A stretch of 64,000 nucleotides of DNA from NCBI RefSeq assembly GCF_001039355.2, contig NW_019776168.1:534183-598182 (forward strand). Reading direction: 5' to 3'. A program made the translations under genes and the position numbers. The notes below the pieces were generated by a model that was given only the letters and a program-made list of their open reading frames with translations, did no database searches and was not told where the DNA came from. Source of the stretch: Lingula anatina (taxonomy: Eukaryota; Brachiopoda; Lingulata; Lingulida; Lingulidae). How positions within the stretch are numbered: position 1 is the first letter of the stretch; each line of letters starts with the position of its first letter. Positions 1 to 10,251 of the stretch are shown here, piece after piece.

Positions 1-58
1 TGGGCTTACATATACCTGTATGTGGGTGGGCTTACGTATACCTGTATGTGGGTGGGCT
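1..58. repeat. 26-bp tandem duplication over a splice donor
   Basis: Two complete 26-bp units starting TGGGCTTAC(A/G)TATACC, plus the first six bases of a third. Read on the minus strand, each unit holds the same CAG/GTATA donor. The copy at 37-44 is the donor of the fourth DDX28-like exon and the left copy repeats it 26 bp further on. Confidence 0.85.
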
Positions 59-1366
59 CCTTTATGTTCATGCTATGCAAACTTTTCGTAATTGCTTCAT
101 GGAGACCAAAGTCTTCAAATTTTAAGCCACTTTGGAGTGCAGGGTTCTACAAAGTGAGATTATTTCAATAACACAATTTAATAAAAAAAAAGTTACATTT
201 GTAAAGTGGTATGTACAAAGCAAATACATGACATTATCAATATCTTAATGCAGTTGGCTCTGCCATTCCACATTTTTTTCACAATTAACAGTAAAGTTCA
301 ACTTTTTTCTAGTGCTCCTTCATGTGTCTACTTGTTCACATTTATCGATCAGCTGTATTAATATAAGTTATTCTGTATATATCTCTTTATAAAAGTACTA
401 GTATCAAACTTACTGGTCTTTTTCCATTTATGACAAAATAGTCACCCACAGACTTGTGATGCTTCCATCCGTGTGAAGCCAACAGTTCTGGTTTAAACTT
501 TGAGAATGCCTCCCCAGTGTAGTGATTGTAGGCTTTTCTCTTGCACTTGATGATCAGGGACCCTTAGGCCTAAGTCTTAGATAAAAAAGAGGATATAGCT
601 AGGCGATTGCAAGCCATGTGAGTATGGCAGTGGGAATCAATTCCATGTACATTTACAGATAATTGTTTTCACTGATAATGATGAGATTTTTCTTCATCAT
701 TTAAGGTTCAAATTCAAATGTAATAGATACATACATGTATAATTCATAAATGCAGATACTCCATATATACATGGCCTCAAATAATATATCTAAAATAATA
801 AATCATACAGTATGCACAGGGGTAAATATGGATTTAAAACAATAGGATCATGTTAGTTTCATACTGAAATACCAGTATGAATATATGTATGGATTCTCTT
901 CAACAACCTACATTGCTTACTTTTCGTTCATTTTTTCAATCCGCTCTACTTCCTTTCTAATCAGAGCTTTCTGGATCTTCTTCACCAAAGGCTGTGGGAC
1001 AGTGATGGTGGGAGAAGGTTCTTCATTGGAGAAGTATGCCTGAAAATGAAGTGACATTAAATGTCCCTAAACTGTAATGTGTAAGACACGCTAAGTACTG
1101 TAAGTGTAAAATGGAGCAACGTTTTTTGGAGTTAGGAGCCGTAGATTCTACTACAAGTAAGAGTGAACTAATCTTTAACAAAAAGATAATGCAAAACAGC
1201 TACGTTAGAGTTAAGNTAAACATTCCAAATCATTCCTAATCTTTAACAAAAAGATTATGCAAAACAGCTACGTTATAGTTAAGTAAATCAGGCTTACCAT
1301 ACACCGTCTGCACAACGAAAAATGAATAGGAGAGTGTAAACGAAGAACTGCTTCACGTCCGAACAT
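42..1366 (-). CDS. DDX28: DDX28-like DEAD-box helicase, N-terminal part, runs off left edge
   Basis: Family role: mitochondrial DEAD-box RNA helicase needed for assembly of the large mitoribosomal subunit. Four exons are visible: 1298-1366, 921-1039, 414-569 and 42-146, all with GT-AG borders. Exon 1 begins MFGREAVLRLHSP, a basic, acid-poor N-terminus like a mitochondrial presequence. Exon 2 has TVPQPLVKKIQKAL and exon 3 ELLASHGWKHHKSVGDYF, both resembling the DDX28 N-terminal extension. Exon 4 carries the DEAD-box Q motif (FEDFGLHEAI then EPTHIQ). The ATP-binding and helicase motifs lie beyond the window. Exon 3 is one base short near 558-562: the frame before reads KPKGP and the frame after reads LIIKCKRK. 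This is more likely a sequence error than decay, because every other junction is in phase. The start at 1366 is the first ATG, 114 bp from the BABAM2 ATG. The DDX28 name rests on remembered N-terminal similarity; DEAD-box membership is firmer. Confidence 0.75.
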
Positions 1367-1480
1367 CGTGTTAGGTTGCAGTATCGACATCAATTACTTA
1401 CCCTTTTGACATTTTGATTTCCGCTTCCGTTTATTAGATGGGATGTGATATGTGAGGATTATTTTTGAAATTTATTTGCC
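1367..1480. promoter_or_regulatory. Bidirectional promoter, DDX28-like / BABAM2
   Basis: Only 114 bp separate the two divergent start codons. The segment holds an ETS-like site (minus-strand ACGGAAGCGG at 1421-1430) and no clear TATA box, as expected for a shared housekeeping promoter. Transcription starts are not known, and part of this is 5' UTR. Confidence 0.5.
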
Positions 1481-4400
1481 ATGGGTACTAATTTACCCAA
1501 TATTTTTGCCCCAAAGATTGCAACATTCGTAGAATCTCTCCTGACTGAAGGAAAAGTTGGAATATGTGCTGGGTCTGTGCGGGTAACAGACATAAAATCA
1601 GGGTAAGAAAATCTATCTGTCCAAGGGAGACTGAGATACATCACATCCTTTCAATTTTTGTCAATCATTATGATGTCTTTGTCACTGCGTCACTGACTGG
1701 CATTAATTGATACATTTCAGACACCGTGAGCTCCAATATATGTTAACCATGTGCTTGACTAATTTTCTGAATAAAAGAAATCACGTATGTAAACCCTAGG
1801 TAATGAAAAACATTTTTGAATAATTTCTTTTTTAAAATTTCATCCTGACTGCTACGCCTTTTTCTTCAAGGGCTCCATCTCTGACCAACATACCATGTGG
1901 TGATAGATTTAAAGTGGTTATTCCCTATGCTGGAAATTCTCTCACGTGTGAGTATGGAGCATCAAATATTATCACATATAGCATATCAGAAAAGGTAAAT
2001 GGGAGTGCTAACACATGAAAGATATAGGTGCACACAACCGTATAATGATGGTCAGCTAGTGGCTCTGCCCAGATACCTGCCCAATATTTTGCTTACCTGT
2101 GACCTCAAGTCTCACATTTCTGTAAAGGGAACCAGTTTTGGAGGAGAACGAGGTAAAAATTACATGGCTGTACATGTTACTTTATTTAAGGGGAGATTAT
2201 ATTCAACAGTTGTTCTCCAGATGATCCACCAGATTTCCTTTTTAGTGCAGAAGACAAGGACTTTTGGCCACAAATTGAAAATATAAGTGTAAGTTGATAT
2301 ACAGAGATGAAGTGTAGATTTTATGCTCTCCTTAAAAAAGTTTATCTTTAGAAGTAGTATTTAAAGTTTAACTTAATTTTAGAAGTTTTGATAGTTGATA
2401 ACTTCAGTAACCACATGTATATTTCACATTTATATTGTATGTTATTGTTCAGTTTCCCACTATATATGTTACTGAGCATATTAAATGACTAATGGCTATT
2501 CACAAATACATGTATATGGTACAGAACAAGCACCTTAATTTATTTTTAGTTTTTAACCTTGGTAAATGAATCTATTTCTAGAATTTATTTTCTAAAGACT
2601 GAGTTTCTTATCTCTTCTCCAATTTCAGCATTTAGCCAATTGGGACAATACAAATCCCAGGTCTCTTTTTCTGGTCATACAAGAACTGTTGGAAGAATAC
2701 AAAAAATATCACCAGTCTCTGAAGGATGAGAATGCCAGACTGCAGTGGGAATATAATGCTTTGATGGAGCAGGATAACTTTAGTCCAGAGAATGTGGAAG
2801 TTTGGGTCAATAAAAAGGGCAATGTAAGTGTCGTGGATTAAAGGGATAATAACTCTTCGTATGAAATCTATATTTCACAATAAAAACATTGTGAATAACT
2901 CATAGAAATATAATATATTCTGTTTTACGACGAAAACAGCAGTTAAAGCTATTATTCTGATATCTGAGCTTGTCTTCAGATCACGTGACCTCCATTGATG
3001 GCTATACTCTGTTATAATCTCTTAAGAGATTTTAACAAAAAACCAAACTTTTTAGAAAAAAACCAGGGACTAATTTGAATGTAAAAATGGATTCATTAAC
3101 CATTGGTAAGCAAGGGAAAATTGTTGTTCACTCCAGGAAAATTCATTTTTTGGCCAAAACGAAGAGTTATTATCCCTTTAAATGTGTCAGCTGTGTTAAT
3201 TATACATATGAAAATTATCATTTGTGTAATTTCAGTAGAAATACTGAATAGTTCTTTTGTTGATAGCTTTTGTTACCAACATGTCACAATGAGGGTACTG
3301 TTGTTATATTTATTTTTCCCTTTTGAAGTCTGACTGCAAGCAGACAAAATAATGGATGTTTAAGTAGTGGTTTATTCTCAGGCTGTCGACATTCAAGAAC
3401 TGCTACATTTCTATCTAAGTTAAGTTGATATGTTTCATTATCTTGCACCACATTAAAAAAAATACCACCAACTTAATATCACTTAATTTACTTTGATTCA
3501 TGTATGAAGAGTATTAATGCAAATTATATAACCCTACTAACAGCACGATACTTATACCAGGAAAGTAAATTTAATGTGTTTTTTTTTTTTTTTCAGAAAA
3601 ACTGTTGAATTATATAAAATGCATGTTTATGCTGTAATCCTTATATATTTCAGAGACTAGGCCCTATCAATTTTCTGATGAGGTTGGATGTAGATTTCTC
3701 CAAAATACCACCCTACCTTATAGGAGTATGTATATATTTATGTTATGAAGCATGATTGCTAAATGCAAGCAAAATACACCTTACAAAGAATTGTTGATAA
3801 AATGATACCATCGTTCCTGTTGAAAACTTCATATATATCTAAAAACTCGTTATATTTTAATGTTATTTTAATAAATGTTCAGCATTTCAAAAGCCTTGGT
3901 CATATATTTTATTTAAGTGGTGTAGAGAAATTATGGGAAAGTGCTTTCAATTTATATTTGTGAGAAGACACAGATTACTATGTAATTGGAGAGGTGTGCA
4001 TAACTTTAACTTGATATCTAAGAGTTGTGGTTGTTCACCAGGTGATATGGAACTCACATTATTCAAGTTGATTATCTTGGAGAGGTTCAGTAACACTATA
4101 CAGTACATACTGGTTTTTGGAGTTTCTGAGAATAATATTACTGTCAAGTTTGTTCAATTTGACATGATAATATCCACTTCCAGTGCAGTCCTGGTGAAGA
4201 CTCTGCAGTCCTATTGGTAACATTCCAGTACCCAGACGGAGGGAAAGTCTTACCACAGTTGTACTTGTCACCCAGAGTGGAACAGTAAGTAACTCAGTTG
4301 AATTAATAAATAAGTAAATTGAATTAATTTATTATACAATTTTATGGTTCACAAGTCATAGTTTAACTTGACTTTTGAAGTAAATATTGTGCTTGGAATA

Positions 4401-6360
4401 ATAGGATTAAAGAAGAAATTGATTATTTTGAACGCAAACATTTTAATGATATTTTGAAAGTTCTTACAACATTTATATTTCATCAGTTTTTACTGCATTA
4501 CCTGATTGAGTTTGATATATAAATATCTCTAAGTTATTTATATATTTCCAGTGCCCTAGGTGGTGCAGCTAACCTTAGAATTCCTGCTTTCCCCAGTGGA
4601 GGTTGCCTGATAGATTATGTGCCAAATGTTAGAGAGTTGCTGAAAAATAAGGTATTATAAATAACTTATCTGAAGATCTATTCAAATTTAAGCATTTCCA
4701 CAATATGACCACTTACACCAGAATAAGTACTGGAGATATGGCAATTGCTGGAGATAAAAATAAAGAAAAGTTTTGTTTTCCAGGTTGATCAGATTGTACA
4801 AGGACATGACAGAAGGAAAGAATATGTAGCAGCTTGCCTTAGTGCATTTGGGAGGTATATTACCAGGGAAATTGTTCATTTGAAAACATGTACTTTTTAT
4901 CTTAGAGTCTGTGCTTGCACAAATTTGGTTGGTTGTGTAACCATGTTAAAACTAAGGCAAATATCCTTTATATTTGTTGAAACAAACCTCAAGGTTTTAC
5001 CTTCATGAAGTTGTAATGTATGTGTACATCCATGTGTATTATTGGTGACATTGTATTTTTCAGGTCAATTATAGAATATGATGCTGAAAGCTTTTTCAAG
5101 ATTTCATTTCTACTGGAATGGAATGATTTCTTTTTCATAGTGCACAGTAAGCTCATCCCTTATCATTTACGTAATTATAATAGTTATTATTTGCCATAAG
5201 TGAGTGACTTTGGTAATTGTTTAAGAAAAAAATGAACTTTGTGTTATAGATTCCCTGTTTACAAAGAGGAAAAAATCTTTAAATTGTGTAATCCATAATA
5301 GAAATGTATACTTACATCCAGGTCACCATCATGTATTTATTATCCTTGACACTGAATCTTACAGTTAGGGTGATACATTTTACAGTAAAAATGATAATAG
5401 TGAAAGCAATGATAATTGTAAAGTTGTGTGTTTATGGAATTGGGCAGTTTGGCTAGCAGATACTTGTATGGATTTCTGTCCCTTATACTTCTGTTTTCAG
5501 TCGAGTTACCCCTGTACTTCCCAGTGGACAGTCCCTCTCTCACTGTACAGTCAGTCTACCATGAGTCCGGGGGAAGACCATACAGTAAAGTGACCAGGGA
5601 GTACCCCTATAGTCCAAGGTGGTCTGGGAATGAAATGGTAGAAAGAGTCAGGTAAGATTCATATTGCATTATTCTTTCATTTGCAGAAATTATAATTTTT
5701 GTTTTCTTGTATTTGAAAAAAATGAGGTTTTACTAAAAGAAATGTGTTTGTGCTTTAGCATGTTTCTACTGTACTAGCTGCCATGATTGTACAATGTATT
5801 GATGCTAGTTGAGTATGATGATGATGATGATGATGCTCAGTATTCAGCTGCTGTAGTTATAGGAGCATCTTACTGTTGCAAATAGCCTTTTTTCAGTTAA
5901 AACCACTGTACATAATCTGTGGTGAGCATCCTTATCTCTAGGAGTATCTTACAATTTCTTAACAATAACATTATTAGACCAGCATCTTTCAGGTCTGTCT
6001 GTTCCCAGTAGTTTGGTGCAGTACCCATCTTAACAGTACATGTGCAAACATAGACTACCTAAATTAGACTGCCTCTGTGGAAAGTGGGGTGGTATTGTGT
6101 ATTTTTTGTAGTCATGTTTGAAGTAAGACAATGATATCCGTATATTTGACCATGATGTCCTGGAATTGTGCATAGGTGTTTGCAATGATGGGCATTGAAA
6201 TTATCCATGGTAACTTTTACAGCCTCCAATCAGTTTAATAGTTGTACATTTGTATAGCATTATTTACTAGATATAATATTCATTTAATTTCAGAACATAT
6301 CTGCTTGAAAATATTGCAGCTTTTCAAAGGGCTTCAGTACAGAATGGCAGTCTTTCATGA
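1481..6360 (+). CDS. BABAM2: BRISC and BRCA1-A complex member 2 (BRE)
   Basis: Family role: scaffold of the BRCA1-A (nuclear, K63-deubiquitination at DNA breaks) and BRISC (cytosolic) complexes, made of UEV-like folds. Eleven exons join in phase: 1481-1602, 1871-1947, 2191-2288, 2629-2823, 3654-3725, 4184-4284, 4552-4651, 4784-4854, 5064-5146, 5501-5651 and 6294-6360. They give 378 aa against 383 in human. Diagnostic stretches include [84 protein letters not shown] and [13 protein letters not shown], the last close to the C-terminus as in vertebrates. The ATG at 1481 opens [12 protein letters not shown], and the following [15 protein letters not shown] matches the family N-terminus. Every junction is GT-AG. 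No frameshift or stop was found, so the gene looks intact. It is transcribed away from the DDX28-like gene. Confidence 0.96.
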
Positions 6361-6404
6361 CTGAGATGGACTGAAGTTGGCAAGTTCTTCCTGCCTCTAT
6401 AAAA

Positions 6405-6410
6405 AATAAA
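6405..6410 (+). terminator. Polyadenylation signal of BABAM2
   Basis: AATAAA lies 45 nt after the BABAM2 stop codon, implying a very short 3' UTR. It is placed by position only. Confidence 0.5.
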
Positions 6411-6960
6411 CCTGCATTTGCCTTTGCCATTGAATGGCAGTTTGAGACAGCATTACTGGCGGTTCTATCTGGTGTGAACNAAAGTCATATACTGGCAATC
6501 TAAATGTGACCTTGAAATTGACTTTTGACCTACTTTTTATCATGAACTGAACTCTGCTAATTTCTTTCTCTTTTAACTTCAAACTTGAACTTTAACTTCA
6601 AACTTCAAACTTCAAACAGAGATAGGTCCATAAATACTCTTGAACTTGAATAGGAAGTCATATACTGGCAATTTACTGTGACCTTGAAATTGACCCTTAA
6701 CCTACCTTATGAAGAACTTAAATTTGATTGTACCATATATGTTTTTTGCAATAGTTTAAAAATTCTTGTTGATTGCATTTTTACAGCTTGTCAAGCACAA
6801 AACTGGTGGCTGTGTCCCTTATTTTGTGTATGTGGGGGTCTATACGAATGCGCTTGCTCCAGCTGGTGGTACAATATTCGGAGGCAGTATCGCCTCTCTG
6901 ATCCTCTAGTTTTACATTTTCTTTTAAAATAAAATATAAAATATATATCAAACTCAAAGA
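6411..6960. repeat. Degenerate dispersed repeat, GTGACCTTGAAATTGAC type
   Basis: The block TCATATACTGGCAAT followed by GTGACCTTGAAATTGAC occurs at about 6486-6530 and again at 6658-6700. Between them are short AACTTCAAACTTCAAAC-like iterations (6573-6620). A related array in the opposite orientation lies at 31.6-31.9 kb. No coding signal was seen. Confidence 0.6.
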
Positions 6961-6984
6961 TTAAAAGTTTGAATAGCAGCTTCA

Positions 6985-7241
6985 TTGGAATTATATTTAC
7001 CTTTGCCAAGGAGGTTATGTTTTCACCCCTATTTGTCTGTCATCAACATAACTCAAAAATTTATGGACTGATTTTGATGAAATTTTCAGGAACTGTCAGA
7101 AGTGGGTCAAGGAGGACAAAGATTAGTTTTTGGTGGTTGTTCGGATCAATAATCAATCAATAATCAATAATAATCAAAAATTGCTGCCTTGGCAGAAGTC
7201 TGCGCTCTTGGAGTGCTTTTCTAGTTTTGTTATGTTTTCCT
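6985..7241 (+). repeat. Interspersed element with GGCAGAAGTCTGCGCTC end
   Basis: The element runs from TTTGCCAAGGAGGTTATG (about 7003) to AGTGCTTTTCTAGTT (7212-7226). This consensus is a familiar short non-coding repeat of many aquatic animals (recollection, not searched). A second copy of its right end is at 9480-9570, and a diverged copy lies in the NUP107 locus at about 51390-51600. Confidence 0.6.
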
Positions 7242-7316
7242 TTTTATGTACAGACACAGATGTGTCTGTACATATAGCCATCATCTGCGTCTGTCGTCGC
7301 CGTCGTCGCCGTGCAC

Positions 7317-7980
7317 TTTTACCGATAACACAATAAGTGGAAAACTGTTTTTTATTTCAGCTTGAAACTTACAGAATTGATGAATATATATAATATGCAG
7401 ATCAAGTTCGAAAATCAGCATGATCGGGTCACTTGTAGGGAAGTTATGCTGTTTTTTCACTTTTTTCAGCATATATGCAGCACCGATAACACGATAAGTG
7501 GAAAACCATTTTACCTTTTGGTTTGAAACTTACTTACAATACTGATGAATATTCATAATACGCAGGTCAAGTTCGAAAATCAGCATGATTGGGCCATTTT
7601 TTGGGAAGTTATGCTGTTTTTTCACTTTTTTCAGCATATATGCAGCACCGATAACATGATAAGTGGAAAACCATTTCACCTTTTGGCTTGAAACTTACAG
7701 AACTGATGAATATTAATAATACGCAGGTCAAGTTCGAAAACTGGCATGATTGGACTATTTATAAATTTAAAGTTATGCTGTTTTTTCCATTATTAAGCAT
7801 ATATGCAACACTAATAATGCATTTAAAGAAAATCAATCAGCCTTTTGTCTTGAAGCTCACAAGAGTGATTAGTCTGACTAGTATACAGATCAAGTTTGAA
7901 AATAAGCTTGATCAGTCAAGCTTGGATGAAGTTATTAGCTTTTTTGTATGTAAGTGGTTTTTCTTCATATTTAATTCTTA
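7317..7980. repeat. Satellite-like tandem array, unit about 163 bp
   Basis: The phrase ACCGATAACACxATAAGTGG recurs at 7321, 7482 and 7647, with a worn copy near 7810. Unit lengths are 161-165 bp. Each unit also carries CAAGTTCGAAAATCAGCATG and a TTATGCTGTTTTTTCAC block. Units become more diverged to the right. No long open frame exists. Confidence 0.85.
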
Positions 7981-8099
7981 AGCATGTTAACAGTCTCTTT
8001 ATGGAACTAATTAGATATGTAAAAGTGTTGTTTTAACATTTTCTGCTTCTTAACAAAATTGTTAGTTAATTATATAAAAATGACGGTACACCTTTTATT

Positions 8100-9442
8100 G
8101 TGCATTGTGTAATAAAGTGTCAAAAATGGAAAGGAATATCATTGCAGTTTGTCATATTCAATCATTCACTAAGTTAAGAATCTCAGAATGGAGCAAGTTG
8201 GACATTTTAGATTTGTTCTATTGATATTCCTTTGACAACATATTTTTTGATTGATCATATAAAAATGACAGTAAATCAATTATTTTGTTTTATGTAAAAA
8301 AGGTGTTGAAAATGGAAATAAACTCTTTTCAATACAGTTTTCTCTTGTTTAGATTTTGGGATTTTCAAAGTGTGAGTCTGAACTCTATGGGCTAGACACA
8401 TTTTCAGAATATCCATGATAGTTTTATTTTATCATTAAAAAACTGATGGTTATTATGCTGTTAAGGATTGTGTAATATTGCATCAAAATTGAACAAAACC
8501 CTATTCTGGGCACTGCCTCCGTAGTGACCATGAAAGGAAAACCATGTCACTTGCTCTTTTCACACTTAAAGGAAAGAAATGTAGGACTGAAATACAGCCT
8601 CAGTTGGAAAATCTGTCTCAATAGTTAATTTTCTGTAAGTAATAGTTTTTTTTTTTTTTCTGTGAAAATTTTTATCTTTCACATACTGGAATTTTCAATG
8701 TGGGACTTAGAGCTCCCTTGGGCATGAAGCCCAGTGGTAATCAAATTTTCTTAATGTACATGTTTTTAATAGTAGATATTTAAAAATTGATGGTATTTAT
8801 ACAGTCATTATGTAATGTTGCATCAAAATTGACAAAAAACCTACTTTGTGCACTGCCACCATTAACATTATGGAAAAAAAACTGTTACTTTCTATGTTTT
8901 CAAATACTCTTACAAGAAAGATTCTTAGGATTGACGTACAGCTCATATTAGAAAACCAGCTCTATTACATTATCATTTTTATTAAATTTATGCATTTTTT
9001 GTGAAATTTTCATTTTTCTCATTCTGGCACTTTGTAAGTATAAACTTGAACTCTAATGGGCCTGAAGCCTTTTGCTTTTACTTTCGTTGGTGTTACCTGT
9101 TGTGCATAATTAAAATTTGATGTTGACTGTGCAGTTAAACATAATGTATTATTGCATCAGAATTGTTAGTCTCCTATTTTGTGCATTATTGTTTTGTCCT
9201 TTTTTTTAAGGTGTGACATATGGGCCTGAAGACCTTTGAGAGGGTCAGTCTGTAAATTTCCCTTGGGTATCACTAGGCTAATTCCAGTCATTTGCCAAAT
9301 TAATAGGCCATTAAATGAGATTACATAAAGCACACTTGTTGATATTTCCCTGTAAACTCCCAAAGGTTAAGCTCTCTGCTAGATTAATTATAACGAAGCA
9401 GTGATAATCATGCAGGTAAATTTTGTTTAATATTGCAATTAA

Positions 9443-9480
<38 letters not shown>
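8100..9480. repeat. Diverged tandem repeat, period about 335-345 bp
   Basis: Blocks with TAAT(A/G)TTGCATCAAAATTG then a (T/G)TGTGCACTGCC-like phrase recur near 8470, 8810 and 9140. More worn relatives are near 8115 and 9690. The period is roughly twice the 163-bp unit to the left, so this may be an older dimeric part of the same array. Nothing protein-coding was seen. The segment ends in a TA microsatellite (9452-9478). Confidence 0.55.
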
Positions 9481-9570
9481 ATCAATAATCTATCAATAAT
9501 AATAATAAATTGCTGCCTTGGCAGAGGTCTGCGCTCTCAGAGTGCTTTTCTAGTTTTGTTATGTTTTCCT
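9480..9570 (+). repeat. Second copy of the 95-bp element end
   Basis: Starts GATCAATAATC(T/A)ATCAATAAT and continues through TGCTGCCTTGGCAGAGGTC to GTTATGTTTTCCT. It is a near copy of 7145-7241 in the same orientation. Confidence 0.8.
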
Positions 9571-10240
9571 TATTAATTTTTCTCAAACACTGTCATTTGT
9601 GCATTTTAACTCCCATCTGCCTGAGGCTTTGCACGTTTTCTGTATTTCCACATAAGCAGTTGTATTGGTTTTTATGTCTTTAAACATTATGTAATATTAT
9701 TTTATGCACTGTCATCATTTTTCAAATATTGGGACTTTCATCATGTGAATTTGAACTCACATGGTCCTGAAACTGTAATCTTATTGAAGGGATGGATTGA
9801 GACCATCTTTTGGGTCTTCTGGAAGACGGTCAGGTTTTTAAGTTTATATTGACTGGTATCTATTTTTTTTCTGTTGGAAGACCATCAAAATGGAGGATGG
9901 ATCAACATAGATACTTTGGAATACTNTGAGATTTTCTTTGTGAAATATGTATTGGTTTTAGAATAAATAATCATTATGAGGTCATACTGGCATGCATGCA
10001 CACATCTGAAATTGGCTTTGTCATTTATTCCAATGCTTTACAGAGTGTATATAAATACTGCAGAATTTTTCCAGGCAAATAACTGGATGATTTGCAGTCA
10101 AACTTTTATTGTGATAAATCAGTGATAAATTCAGTCGAACATTGTTAACATATTTTTTGCCAATTTGATTTTAGATTATGTAAGGAAATAGACTTGAATT
10201 AATTGTGCTAGAGTAAACATATACTGTGAGTAATGTTAAT
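9571..10240. other. Intergenic, worn repeat
   Basis: AT-rich DNA with a faded copy of the 340-bp unit (about 9680-9780) and a locally repeated GGAAGAC phrase (9820-9890). One undetermined base is at 9926. No exon resembling myosin coiled coil was found here. Confidence 0.5.
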
Positions 10241-10251
10241 TAAACCTCTAG

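Noticed and set aside
1999-2286. A 95-codon plus-strand frame starting at 1999
   Set aside because: It overlaps the real BABAM2 exon 2191-2288 in a different register; the spliced reading matches BRE.
7317-7980. Regular repeats considered as a CRISPR-like array
   Set aside because: Unit length about 163 bp with continuous similarity and no spacers, in an animal genome; it is satellite DNA.
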